Shown here: positions 12,880 through 23,897 of the stretch, in pieces
Layout of the letters: each line of letters starts with the position of its first letter
Numbering within the stretch: the stretch's first letter is position 1
Assembly (NCBI RefSeq): GCF_004664715.2
Contig: NC_051063.1
Location: forward strand, 109,936,829 to 110,000,828
Source of the DNA: Peromyscus leucopus
Lineage: Eukaryota; Chordata; Mammalia; Rodentia; Cricetidae
Direction: 5' to 3'
Length of the DNA stretch: 64,000 nucleotides
Notes under the pieces: generated by a model
What the model was told of the DNA's origin: nothing
Databases searched by the model: none
The model's input: only the letters and a program-made list of their open reading frames with translations
Made by a program: the position numbers and the translations under genes

Positions 12880-13175
12880 TTGACTTTGAAGATATAAAAC
12901 TGAAAGTGGTTAATAAAATTTTCTAATTTTTTTCCCTTTAAGATGATACAGAGTAGTTAGCATCAATCCTATACAAAGAGCTATGGACAATTAAGGGATG
13001 CTGAGAGTGGAAGAAATTGTCTTCCTCAGGGAATAGCACACTGATTGGTTATCCAATACCAAAAGTTCAGCCCTGAAAACACACATTCTAGTAACATTAT
13101 ATAGACAGAGCATATTATGTTTAGTAATGTCCATATACATACACATGTACATTTAATAACAATTAATTAAAAATG
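12880..13175. other. No recognised feature
   Basis: AT-rich stretch between two L1 tails, nothing nameable. Confidence 0.4.
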
Positions 13176-13265
13176 GTCATAGTTTGAAAGAGCAAAGAGA
13201 ATTATATGGGAGGGTTTGAAGGAAGGAAGAGAAAGAAGAAATGATGTAATTGTATTTTAATCTCA
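13176..13265 (+). mobile_element. Very short L1 3' tail
   Basis: The run 'tatgggagggtttgaaggaagg...gaaatgatgtaattgtatttt' and 'aatctcataaaagc' resembles the end of an older rodent L1 3' UTR subfamily. I found no clean flanking duplication, so boundaries are approximate. Confidence 0.5.
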
Positions 13266-13269
13266 TAAA

Positions 13270-14299
13270 AGCAAAAATACAATGCATCAAGCTCATGGAA
13301 GATTCTCCAGACACAGGCAGGTTGTAGTGTGTTCAGACTTTCTTGTCTATCATATTAAAGCCAAAAGTAAAGGGGAAAAGTTAATATGGATTATAATTTT
13401 CCCCCATACATAGAATTGTTAACCATTTATATTATTATTTAACAAAATGATGATGGACATGCCATTTAACTTCACTGAATGTTTCATTACCTAACAATAG
13501 GGGAAACACTACTATATGTTCAAATAATTATAAGAAGTAAGTTAAAAGTCATGAAAGCAATATTCACCAGCAGAAATGCCTTAGCTATACTAATTTGGAA
13601 TTCAGGAACTGTACTATACCTACATGGTATCTAACAGAGATTATAAAATGTACTTTTTGCTGAATAATGGAAGTTTTGGGCTGCAATACTAAAGGACTCT
13701 CCATCAACATATAATTACAGAATAATGAAATCACTGTCTTGATACTTAATGTGAAATATTAGGTCTGTCCACTCCAATTCTCCTGTTAGCTCCAGTCCAG
13801 TCTGCTTTTCTGATCAGTGAAGACACAGCTTATTTCAGCACACCTGTAACAGTGTCCTTTCATTTATTAAAGCAATAACTATTGTACATTAAGATGAAAT
13901 TCACTTATTAGATTTTACATAGTTTATCCCAAATCCGCTCATTTTTTTCTTGTCACTTCCCATGTAGCTTCTCTCTTCATGGTCTAGATAAGAAACACAC
14001 TGTGTACATGACAGTTAATGACAGTGTCTAGTGACAGTTAGTCACTCTTGTCTCCACTAATCCACATTATTATCTTTGTTCTTTCCAGATAATCCTCAGA
14101 ACACAACTTTACAAGGTCGCTTGATTCCTTTGTAGGATACCAGTGAGTCATCCCACTGATTGCCTGAAATTAATTTCCAACATAATACATGGGGATGGTG
14201 CACGTGTCAAAGATAGAGCATCTTCTACAGTGTATGATGCATTTCAAGTATTCAACAAACTATGGTTGCTACTGCCATAATTATAACTACTTTATTATT
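13270..14299. other. No recognised feature
   Basis: About 1 kb of AT-rich DNA with no nameable repeat or gene. Confidence 0.4.
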
Positions 14300-14610
14300 T
14301 TTTATGTGTGTGAATGTGTGAGTGTTGTATGTGTACACATTTACTTATAGAGGGCAGAGGTCAGGGGCTTTGGATGTCTTCCTATATGTACTGCTCTCCA
14401 TCTTACTTTGTTGAGCCTGGGTCTCCTAATTGAACCTGGAGTTCACTGATTTGGCTAGACTAACTTGGCAGTGAGCTCTGGGGATCTGCCTACTTCTTCC
14501 CTACACCAATACTGTAGTGACAGACACATGGATTCTGGGGAATCTGAACTCAGGTCCTCATTCTTACATGCAAATACTTTACTCCCTAAGCTATCTCCTC
14601 AGCCTTCAAT
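14300..14610 (-). mobile_element. B4-like composite SINE
   Basis: The element ends at the right with the reversed tRNA-like box 'ctaagctatctcctcagcc'. It has a decayed B1-like middle and a TG-rich start (tgtgtgtgaatgtgtgagtg), which on the minus strand is the CA-rich tail. The same layout occurs at 21890, 25280 and 47165. Confidence 0.7.
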
Positions 14611-14702
14611 GTGATTACTTTGAAATCTTGAGAAATTTTGCATTATCAATCACGAAATCACATCTCCATGATATGGCTCATGTGTGTGGTTTCTCATATG
14701 AA

Positions 14703-14881
14703 AGCACTTGTTGCTCTTCCAGATGACTCAAGTTTGGTTCCCAGCATCCATGTTAGGTGGCTCACAATCACTTGTAACTCCAGCTCCAAAGGATCTACTG
14801 CCCCCTTCTCTTGCTCTTGGGTACCTACACACATATGACACACACACACATACATATAAAATAAAATCTTAAAAAGATTAA
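14703..14881 (+). mobile_element. B2-type SINE, 5'-truncated
   Basis: B2 landmarks are 'cttgttgctcttccaga', 'ttcccagcatccatgttaggtggctcacaa' and a CA- then A-rich tail 'ataaaataaaatcttaaaaagatta' (several short boxes, not one uninterrupted match). The next B1 was inserted into this A-rich tail. Confidence 0.85.
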
Positions 14882-15048
14882 GCCGGGCGGTGGTGGCGCA
14901 CGCCTTTAATCCCAGCACTTGGGAGGCAGAGGCAGGCGGATCTCTGTGAGTTCGAGGCCAGCCTGGTCTCCAACGCGAGTTCCAGGAAAGGCGCAAAGCT
15001 ACACAGAGAAACCCTGTCTCGAAAAAGAAAAAAAGAAAAAAAGAAAAA
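14882..15048 (+). mobile_element. Young B1 SINE with TSDs
   Basis: Near-consensus full-length B1 starting GCCGGGCGGTGGTGGCGCAC, with the RNA polymerase III B box (GAGTTCGAGGC), the core 'agttccaggaaaggcgcaaagc' and a mixed A/AAAAAG tail. AAAAAGATTAA at 14871-14881 and 15049-15059 is the target-site duplication. Low divergence and an intact polymerase III promoter make this the most recent SINE in the window. Confidence 0.96.
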
Positions 15049-15059
15049 AAAAAGATTAA

Positions 15060-15823
15060 AAAATAGCTCTTTGTAGCTTTACTCATTTTGAAGCCACAAT
15101 CAGCTTTCTTTCTCAGAGCCTTGTTGCTTGTGCCTGTGATGCTCTGTCTATTGGCTCTTTCTCCAGATGAAAATGTTGGTTGCAGTAGATCAAAATCAAA
15201 GGCACAGGTGTTATGTATCAGCTGAGATGAGAAAGAAAGGGGCTGCTTTTAACTCTGCACATCTGTGCCCATTTGAAAATGGAACAGTGAGACATTTCTA
15301 ATCATGTAATTTTAGCCTACTGGGTCACTCCATTTATGTGAAGTGCATTTAAACAGAAAAGATCTAACAGGATTTGGAAACTGTCATTATCTGTCTTTTT
15401 GGAAACAGACTGAATCATATTTAAAATCTGGAAATCCCTTCCTCTATTTGAGTAGTGTAGTTAAGAAAAACTAGCTAATTCCTTAAAACATACTCCATTC
15501 TGAGCTTCAACTCAGATCTTGAGGAATTCTTGTGAAACAAACAGTTCTTCCATCTATATCTATCACTGCTAAGTGTGCTTGCCAGAGGGAAAACAGACAA
15601 CTATGGGTATTTCTGAGGCTTTGCAATTACAATTATAGCCACATGATTTTAAGGATTTTATAACTAAAAACATTTTTCAAGTCATTTTTTTTAAAATTTG
15701 TGTCAGCTTCATGCATCTATACAACTTTTTTTTTCTGATTATTTTAAGCCTTTACTACTCATTGTTATCTAATCTACTACTGATGATCCCCTTCTTGAAA
15801 GTAGGCCACCCCTACATTCATGT

Positions 15824-15824
<1 letters not shown>
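15060..15824. other. No recognised feature
   Basis: Single-copy-looking DNA with no recognised gene or repeat. Confidence 0.4.

Positions 15825-15863
<39 letters not shown>
15822..15863. repeat. (GT)n microsatellite
   Basis: Uninterrupted GT run. It creates poly-Cys/Val frames in both GT phases, which are not genes. Confidence 0.95.
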
Positions 15864-15864
<1 letters not shown>

Positions 15865-16681
15865 ACCAACCCATTCACAAGGTCCTATGCAAGGAGCCAC
15901 AATTTCACTTTCTTCATAATTGGATATCATGGTGTTTACCCTCATCTTCTGGTTATTAACATCATTCTGTCCCCTTGGAGGAGATATTATAAATGTCCCA
16001 TTTATGGATGAACATTGAATGACCGCTTTGACCAGTTATGAGTTCTGCATTCACCATTTGAAATAATAAGCATCTATGTTGACAGTTAAGAGCATGGTCC
16101 GTCTATGGATATAAACATAAGTGTTTAGAATGCAATTTGACTACTTGTCCATTTAGCAAAAATTCAATAATAAATATATCCTTATGTCTTGTGACCCCCC
16201 CCACCCAGCTTTTGTCAAGGCTTAGAGTATGAGGTTTTTATTCTCTCCTGTGGAATCGGCCTCAGTTCTAATCATAATGCAGTTGGTTGCCTTTACAATG
16301 GTCATGCCACAGTTGTATCAGTGGGTACATCTTGTGTGGCAATTCAATAAACATGGAGCACAGAGTCTGCAACTAGATAACATGAATTTGCAACTATAGC
16401 AGTCTGCAAAGCCCCTGCTGACACTAAAAATGCTGGCAAGTCATAAGAAAGTTTCCAATTCATTTCTACCAAAATGGGAGTAGGAAGATATGGGAAAAAA
16501 GTAACAGGTGAAAGGTTATTTAAAACTCGGGAGGTTTGACAATGCTACACAGAAATTACTATTTTATAAGCTAACAAAACTATAACTAAAATCAAAGATT
16601 TGAAAAAAAGGAACCCTTCATGGGTAGAAAATAGTACTTCCAGAAACCATGGATATTTAACTGAAAACCCCAGTGCCAGAT
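15864..16681. other. No recognised feature
   Basis: No nameable repeat or gene before the solo LTR; open frames here lack motifs. Confidence 0.4.
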
Positions 16682-16687
16682 GTAGAA

Positions 16688-17139
16688 TGTGGTGATATTG
16701 TGTCTCCCAATATATCGTGTACTTATCTGGGGTCAGAGAACAGAACAGCCACAAGACAGACATAGAGGCTAGAAAATGGTGGCACACACACCTTTAATCC
16801 TAGCCTTCTGGATGAGTTCAAAGCCATACTGGAAACAGCCAGGCATGGTGACACACACCTTTAATCCCAGGAAGTGATGGCAGGAAGCAGAAAGGTATAT
16901 AAGGCATGAGGACCAGGAAATAGCCTTGTTAAGCTTTTAGGTTTTAGCAGCAGTTTAGCTGAAATCCATTTGAATGAGGACTTAAGAGGCTTCCAATTTG
17001 AGGAAAAAGTATCGGCTGAGAAGTTGGTGAGGTGAGGTTAGCTATGCCTTGTTCTGTTTCTCTGACCTTTCAGCGTTCACCCCAATACCTGGCTCTGGGT
17101 TTGTTTTTATTGATAAGACCTTTTAAGATTCGTGCTACA
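16688..17139 (+). mobile_element. Solo LTR with B1-like interior (cricetid type)
   Basis: The 452-bp element starts TGTGGTGATATTG and ends GTGCTACA. It is flanked by the 6-bp direct repeat GTAGAA at 16682-16687 and 17140-17145, so it has the TG...CA ends and 6-bp duplication expected of an ERVK-class solo LTR. Inside are two B1-like half units, each with a CACACCTTTAATCC core (about 16785-16800 and 16848-16868). A TATA-like 'ggtatataagg' lies near 16895. I recall this repeat from cricetid genomes but not its formal name. The sister copy is at 19198-19648. Confidence 0.8.
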
Positions 17140-17145
17140 GTAGAA

Positions 17146-18095
17146 TATGTTTTTAGGAGTTGTTGGCCAAAGAGTTCCTAGAGCAGTCAATAAAAGCTAT
17201 TGTCATTGCTCTTGGCAGCCTAACAGAACTAGATGGCAAAACTCTATTGTTTGAGACCCTACAGACTTTGAACAACTTTCTATAATAATCAGAACCATTC
17301 TCCTCAATACATTCAGAATACAGCCTGGGAGAGATAGGAACTTCTCCAGGTTGACTCAGCTTGGTGGTCAACAGTAACTGAGACTTTTAATTACCTACAG
17401 GTCAGATCATTGTTTCTCTTGTCTTCTAACTGTCAGGGTCCACTTACATCAATAAATACAAGCACTGTTTACCTGATGATTATATATGCTGTCTAAAAGC
17501 CTTATTCATGAATATAGGATTTGATAATTAGAGGTTGAAGATATCAATGCATAAGTTGAAAATGTCTATGCCTCTTAAGTTTCCTTGCAAAAACACATGT
17601 AATGAATTAAATGCACATATTAATATACAATTAATTTCCCCTGAATTCTGTTAGCTTGTCATTATTTGTTGTTGTGTTTTCCTTGGAGGAGGAGTATAGG
17701 GAATTAAAACAACATCTTTTTGATAGAGGCTACAGGCTTGCTACTTTTATTTTCTCTAAATAATTTATTCTGCAAATATTTGACTATGTGAAAGTTCTCA
17801 TGTAAAGTATGTCTAATAGAAATTATCTACTTCAAAGAGTCCATCTGTCCTGGTGGTCCAAAGTCTAAGTGACAAGGAAACACAATGTACACTTTGACTA
17901 CAAAAGAACACTCTGGTTCTCTTACCAAAAACACACAGGCTACAGATGCTGTTCCACTACATTTTCTCCAATATTAATTTTAAAAGGTACAAACATCTAA
18001 TGGACATCAGTAACAATGACAATTGCATTGAGTGATGTTTTCTCATTCAGATCTCTCAGTTCCTCTGAAACATAAATGTTTTGATTACCCCTTAG
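17146..18095. other. No recognised feature
   Basis: Single-copy-looking AT-rich DNA; the minus-strand frame at 17153-17371 has no recognisable motif. Confidence 0.4.
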
Positions 18096-18099
18096 TGAT

Positions 18100-18220
18100 T
18101 ATAGCTTAAAACGTAACATTGCCAGATGCTAATTAACTTGTCTCAGGTCACATAGGAAGTGAACAGAGGAATCAGAATTTGAATGTCTTCAAAGCCCATG
18201 TTTTGTACATAGCTTTTATG
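18100..18220 (-). mobile_element. MIR SINE remnant
   Basis: The stretch 'ttaacttgtctcaggtcacataggaagtgaacagaggaatcagaatttgaatg' in kind corresponds to the reverse complement of MIR (aagtaacttgcccaaggtcacacagctagtaagtggcagagccggga). It is ancient and diverged. Confidence 0.72.
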
Positions 18221-18229
18221 GAATATTCT

Positions 18230-19190
18230 GCTATCAAGGTGGGTGTCAGCCATGTGTGTCTTTTACAGCAGAAATAGAGAGGTGAGAAATTGGAAGAAAT
18301 ACATGCATCACTGAACTCAACAGCTTGTCTTTGCCTGACTTTTGTAAGATTAAAAACAATTATCTATAAATTTAGAATATATATATACACACACATTTGT
18401 GTATACATGCAATTTCCTAATCTAGACGTGCAAAGTTCTATGCTAGATCTTTAAAAATCATTGTTACAAGAATGATTTTTACTCCCTTTCTAAAGATTTT
18501 TTTTTCCTCCTGCCTTTACACTAAGAGCAGGTCCACATGGAATTGCTTCCTGTAAATTTCCATTATTTTTCCCAGTGTGCATGATCCTGGCAGTGAGTTT
18601 ATCTCCTGCTAAGCACATGTCTTTTTGGCTGTACAGTTGAGCTATGCCAAATTGCCTTAGCTCTTTGGCCTTGCCTGTGGTATAATACTTGCCAGGAGTT
18701 TCCCTTGGGGAAATTAGTTGAGCTAAGCAGTTCCAGATCTTTTCGCCCCAAGTTTCCTCAAAATAACCTGGATTTTTTCCAACTCCTCTGTTCCACCTAG
18801 CTGGTCCCTGTACATGTTGTGTAAGCCTCTTAGTTGATCTTGACCATTCCTAATTTGAAATCACTACAGGTAGCACAAGAAATGGGCCTCTGGCATGGCC
18901 TTTCCTACTATTTGACAGCTTTGCTTATGATGGAACAGGGGTTTGGTTAAGAGGAGGCATCCCAGGCTTTTGATAAGAAGTCAGAGATGGAAAACACCAG
19001 GCAGATGCTTCATTCCATTTTCCTTTGCTTTCAGAAAGTGAATCTGCAATGTAAACAGGAGGCTTAACTGCTGCAGAGTTAGTTAAATCATGTATTACCA
19101 GGTGCCGGGAACAAAATAGAAAACAGGATAGACAATGATGGTCCTCCACTCATGAAGCTTGCCCTTAGGCCCCCTTTCAGTTTGGAAAAA
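18230..19190. other. No recognised feature
   Basis: Includes a short alternating AT/AC stretch near 18378-18400. Otherwise nothing nameable; the frame at 18925-19149 (minus) has no motif. Confidence 0.4.
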
Positions 19191-19197
19191 AAAAGGT

Positions 19198-19648
19198 TAT
19201 GGTGTGATTTTATTTTTATTAAAATGTTATTTGTATGTTAATAAAGTTGCCCAGGGGTCAGAGCTATTAGCAAACCATAGGAAAGCTGGGTGGTGCATGC
19301 CTTTAATCCCAGCACTTGGTAGGCAGAGCTAGGTAGATCTCTGTGTGGTCAAGGATACAGCCAGCATTGGAGACACATGCCTTTAATCTCAATACCAACC
19401 ATAGAAGATCTGGAGGTCTGTACAGACAGGCAGTGACTAGGAGGTCATATGGTTGGGTTTACAACCAGTGAGAAGGCAGAACAGAAACTCTATAAAAAAA
19501 GAGACACAGGAAGTAGGTCTCTTTCAGAGAGGTAGGACCACCACGAGAGGAAGGGTAAGGTTTTTAGCTCTTAACTCTGACCTCTTGGTTCTCTTCTTTG
19601 CATTGGTTCTGTGTTTCTTATTTAATAAGGTGGTTGGATACATCTACA
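19198..19648 (+). mobile_element. Second solo LTR with B1-like interior
   Basis: The 451-bp element starts TATGGTGTGATTTTA (expected TG with one substitution) and ends CATCTACA. It is flanked by AAAGGT at 19192-19197 and 19649-19654. It carries two B1-like cores (GCCTTTAATCCCAGCAC near 19300 and GCCTTTAATCTCAATAC near 19380), a TATA-like CTCTATAAAAAA near 19490 and an AATAAG near 19625. Architecture, length and orientation match the element at 16688-17139, but the sequences differ enough to be separate subfamilies. Confidence 0.8.
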
Positions 19649-19794
19649 AAAGGTCACATATCCCAAGAAGACAAGTACTCACAGTACTAATGAACCTGAA
19701 AATGGTAGCATCAATTTGCACCCACAAGACTAGTCAAAGTACTTGGATTCAAAGACAGAATTTAAAATGTAATCTTACATGTGTTTATAGAGAA

Positions 19795-19975
19795 CTTGTC
19801 ATAGCCAAAGTGCTATGGCAAGTGCTTTATAAACATCAGTTTAACCTTCGTATTGTCTCTAGCCCATGAAAATGACTGTCCATCATCAGCCTCACTTTAT
19901 AGACAAGGAAACTGAGACCCAGGAACATTGAGTAACTTACATTCATAGTTAAACAAACAGCAACTAACAGAACTT
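19795..19975 (-). mobile_element. MIR SINE remnant
   Basis: Clear reverse-strand MIR: 'gtgctttataaacatcagtttaac', then 'tttatagacaaggaaactgagacc' and 'ttgagtaactt'. These match the MIR core and flanks in order, in short diverged blocks. Confidence 0.8.
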
Positions 19976-20004
19976 ATATTTTAATCTAATAACAGTACTC
20001 TTTT

Positions 20005-20892
20005 CTTTTTTTTAAATTAATATGTCTTTTATTCATTTTACATACCAACCACAGATCCCAGTCTCTTTCCTGCCCCTCCCCAAGCCTTCTCCCCCAACCC
20101 ATCCCCCATCCCCTCCTCAGAAAAGGTAAAGCCTCCTATTGGGAGTCAGCAAAGCCTGGTACATTCAGTTGAGGCAAGTCCAAGCCCCTCCCCCTGCATC
20201 AAGGCTGTGCAAGGTGTCCCATCATAGGTAATGGGATCCATAAAACCAGCTCATGCACCAGGAATAGATCCTGATCCTACTGCCTGTGGAGGCCTTAAGC
20301 AGACTAAGCTACACAACTGTCTTGCTTATGCAGAGAGCATAGTCCAGCCCCATGGAGGCACCACAACTTTTGGACTAAAGTTCATGAGTTCCCACTAGCT
20401 TAGTGCAGTTGTCTCTGTAGTTTTCCCCATCATGATCTTGACCCCAGTTGCTCATACATTTTCTCTTCCCTTTCTTTGCCTGGACTCTTGGAGATTGGCC
20501 TGGTGCTTGGCTGTGGATCTCTACATCTGCTTCCATCTGGATGAAAGCTCTATGATGTCAGTTAGGGTATTTACTGATCTGATAACTGGGGTAAGCCAGC
20601 TCAAGCACCCTCTCCACTATTACTAGCAGCTTAAGCTGGGGTTATCCTTGTGGATTCCTGGGAATTCCCTAGCACCAGGTTCCTCCCTATCCCCATGATG
20701 TCTCCCTCTATCAAGATATCTCTTTCATTGCTCTCCCACTCCATCCCTGTTCCAGCTCAACTATCCTGTTCCCTTATGTTCTCATCCCCCATCTCCTACC
20801 CTCTATTGTTCCCCCACCCCCAGGTTACTTGGGAGATCTCATCTATTTCCCCTTCCAGGGCGATCCTGCATCCCTCTTAGGGTTCTTATTAT
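20005..20892 (-). mobile_element. L1 3' end, minus strand
   Basis: A T-rich start (the tail in reverse) is followed by 'attttacataccaaccacagatccca', a C-rich tract (the reversed G-rich 3' UTR) and the reversed 'ggatctctacatctgcttccatc' and 'atgatcttgaccccagttgctc' landmarks. It is about 0.89 kb, 5'-truncated within the 3' UTR or ORF2 junction. It is the mirror of the plus-strand element at 12160-12874. Confidence 0.9.
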
Positions 20893-20894
20893 TA

Positions 20895-21885
20895 TTAAAA
20901 AAAATGGCACCTCTCAGTTAATTCATTGAAAAACAAATTTCTTTGAGTTGGGGTTGAAGAAAGGCTAGACAATAGTCATTTGGCTATAAAAAGCATCCTG
21001 TATGCTTTGGACCCTTGCCATTTTCTCTGTTACACACCTGCTCTCCCAGGGTAGTTCTGTTATATAAGGGATGAGAGTACCTGGCACTGAGGTTGTCACA
21101 TAGAATGGACACTCAAAAGACTTAACTCTACCACATTGTTCCACAGTGCTGAGAATGCATGGGGATAGAAAGTTTCCTTCCTTACATGGCCTCAGGCTTA
21201 AGCTGAAGGACACAGAGGAACTGACTGGGCCAAAATAAGATCTGGGCAGAGCAATAGAACTGCCTGTTTGGCACCAGGGTCCTGAGAAATCTTATCATAT
21301 TTTGTTCCTCAGTCTATCTGAAGTCCACCATGAACTCAGGAAGTTCCAGTCCCTGAAAAGAATGTGGAAATGATCTTCTCCTGTCTAAAAAGCAATTTTT
21401 GCACATAGCAGCTTCATCCCCAACACATCCCTCACATATGCAGAGAGGAGATTGATGACAAATAGCCTACTCTATCAGGCAAGTCCAAATCTGCCTCATA
21501 CAGCTCGCCTGGAACAGAATAGCTGCACAGCAAGGAGGGTCCCTCCTTGTCACTGTTTTCTAGAAATGTGAACATACAGACTTCTTAAAAGTCTAGGTAA
21601 TTTGATGAACAGAGTAAGGGAAAGAAAACAGAGTTGATTTCTCTAGTTCAGGAAACACTAAAAATGAAAACAATGATTGCTGAAATGAAATTTGACCACC
21701 AAGTGCCGTCTAAGGCGCACTTTGGGTTTCAAATGTCCCTCCATCCCCTCTATCCTGCCATCTCCTTTCTTCAGTCTTTCTTCCACCCCCACCTCAGGTA
21801 ATGTAGAGAGGTGAAACAGTAGGTATTGGACCCCAGAAAAATGTCTCACACACTTTGTATATCAGTCTTTCTTTTGATTATGAAT
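20895..21885. other. No recognised feature
   Basis: Single-copy-looking DNA; open frames at 20965-21213 and 21658-21849 (minus) lack recognisable motifs. Confidence 0.4.
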
Positions 21886-21889
21886 ATGT

Positions 21890-22085
21890 CATCCTGGTGT
21901 ATGTGCAGAAGCCAGAGGCGAATAGCAGTTGTATTCCTCAATGGTTTTCCATCTTGTTAAGAAAGGGTTTCTTCATTGACCTGGATCTTCCCAATTCCCT
22001 AGGCAATGAGGCAGGGACTCTCAACTTCCCCAGAGAGTGGATTACAGACATGTGCTACCCTGTCTGGCCTTTCACACAAGTGTAG
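21890..22085 (-). mobile_element. B4-like SINE fragment
   Basis: Reading plus: 'ctggtgtatgtgcagaagccagagg', 'cctcaatggttttccatcttgtt', 'attgacctggatcttcccaattccctaggc' and 'gtggattacagacatgtgctaccctg'. These are decayed pieces of the reversed B4 composite in the right order. Confidence 0.65.
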
Positions 22086-22395
22086 GCTTTTCAGGTGTGA
22101 ATCTAAAGTCAGCCATCCCAGCTTCCATGGGGAACACTTTATACCCCATATCCCAAGTAGGTAAAGATTTAGTATGGATATTATGTTACTTTGTCCATGG
22201 GGGATACTTTTCTTTCCCCATTCTTACCCTTTTTCTTACCCTGTTGACTTTCTATCCAGCCCTTAGCAAAACTGCTCAATTTTTACTTTAGAGTATGCAA
22301 TTTTACATCATGGTCTAGTTCACATCATTCTGAAGGAGAGTTATCAGCTTGGCAGCTCCCACTGTAGAATCTGTCCATCTCCAGAGATCATATTT

Positions 22396-22553
22396 TTTTT
22401 TTTTTTTTTTTTTGGTTTTTCATGATAGGGTTTCTCTGTGTAGCTTTGCAGCTTTCCTGGATCTCACTCTCTAGACCAGGCTGGCCTCGAACTCACAGAG
22501 ATCTGCCTGGCTCTGCTTCCTGAGTGCTGGGATTAAAGGCATGTGCTACCATG
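22396..22553 (-). mobile_element. B1 SINE, minus strand
   Basis: A T-tract (reversed tail) is followed by the reversed B1 tail (gggtttctctgtgtagctttg) and core (gtgctgggattaaaggcatg). TCATATTT at 22388-22395 and 22562-22569 may be the TSD, although a few extra bases follow the element on the right. Confidence 0.92.
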
Positions 22554-22569
22554 TTTTTAAGTCATATTT

Positions 22570-23248
22570 CTCCATGAAAATTTATCTATGTAAATGAGGC
22601 TCATTATCCCCTTCCCTTTTAACTATCAGTCCCCTTGTCATTCATTACCATCCAGAGGCTGCTGGGTGCTTTCTGTCTTCACATTCACAATCTTTATTTC
22701 CTCTGCAGACTACTTCCCACGTCTCCACCTTACAGTGTGTTTCTTTCTAACATTTTTCTGTGCTCTGTGACCAAGCTGGGTGGAAGTCACTAACATATGG
22801 AATGTTCTCTGGAACTTCCCAGCATTGATGATTTGGGGCAATCGGACCTGCTTGCTCCAGCTCAGAGCAGGAGTAAGCATCCTCAGACTGACTTCCTTCA
22901 CTGAGTTAGAGATGAGCTTCTTGTTCATTATTGACTATCATCTGTGCTGGTTTATTCTTTCTTTAGTCCTTTGTCTTGTGGCTCTAGTCCTATGCAGACC
23001 TGTTGCTTGGTTCCTGCTCACTATATACTGTTTTTCTGATCCTCTGTAATCTGCTTCTCATTTTCTGTAAGCTCACTTGTTCAGTTCCCACTATGAACAA
23101 AACCAAATTTCAGGTACCTGAGAGTTTCTCATGGCCTCTTCTCTGAAATATTCAGCCTGGTCCCCACTTTGAATCTAAATGCTAGATGATTGGTTCACGA
23201 TAATTCTCAGTTTGCAAACATTATCATGTATCATTATTGTCTTGTAAA
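22570..23248. other. No recognised feature
   Basis: No nameable repeat or gene. Short frames at 22710-22928 (minus) and 22780-23049 (plus) lack motifs. Confidence 0.4.
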
Positions 23249-23261
23249 AGCCACTTCTTTT

Positions 23262-23884
23262 TTTTTGACCTTTTTTTAAATTTTTTTTTTATTTTACAAC
23301 ACCATTCAGTTCAACATAATAGCCACAGATTCCCCTGTTCTCCCCCTCTCGCCCCCCTCCCCTCCCCCCAGCCCACCCCCCATTCCCACCTCCTCCAGAT
23401 CAAGGTCTCCCCCGAGGACCGGGATCGACCTGTTAGACTCAGTCCAGGCAGGTCCATTCCCCCCCTCCCAGACCGAACCAAGTGTCCCTGCATAAGTCCC
23501 AGGATTCAAACAGCCAACTCATGCAACTAGCCCAGGACCCAGCACCAACGCACAGCTGCCTCCCAAACAGTTCAAGCCAAATGACTGTCTCACCCATTCA
23601 GGGGGCCTGATCCAGTTGGGGGCCCCTCAGCCTTTGGTTCATAGATCCTGTGCTTCCATTCATTTGGTTAGAGAGATGGCAGGAACTGACCTACTCTGGT
23701 GATGGGATGGACAGACACCCTGATAGTTGTGCCATAAACCCCATCCAAGGACTGAGGAATCCGGATGCAGACATCCACGGCTGGGCCCCTGGTGGAGCAC
23801 TGGGAGTCTAATTAGTGAGAAAGAAGAGGGTTTATATGAGCGAGAATTGTTGAAGCCAAGGTTGGATAAAGCACAGGGACAAAT
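23262..23884 (-). mobile_element. Second 5'-inverted L1 insertion
   Basis: From 23262 to about 23668 the sequence is L1 3' UTR on the minus strand, with its tail as a T-tract at the left. From about 23669 to 23884 it is upstream L1 sequence on the plus strand (compare 43640-43850, same strand, near-identical). AGCCACTTCTTTT at 23249-23261 and 23885-23897 is the target-site duplication. The plus part ends at '...acaaatagcc' and the minus part begins where that RNA would continue, so the two halves are collinear across the inversion. Confidence 0.92.
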
Positions 23885-23897
23885 AGCCACTTCTTTT

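Noticed and set aside
14694..15086. 130-codon minus-strand open frame
   Set aside because: It is the antisense of a B1 and a B2; the FFFETGFLCVALRLSW type peptide is typical of reversed B1 translation.
19453..19869. 138-codon open frame
   Set aside because: It begins inside a solo LTR and ends in a MIR remnant, so it is a chance frame across two unrelated repeats.
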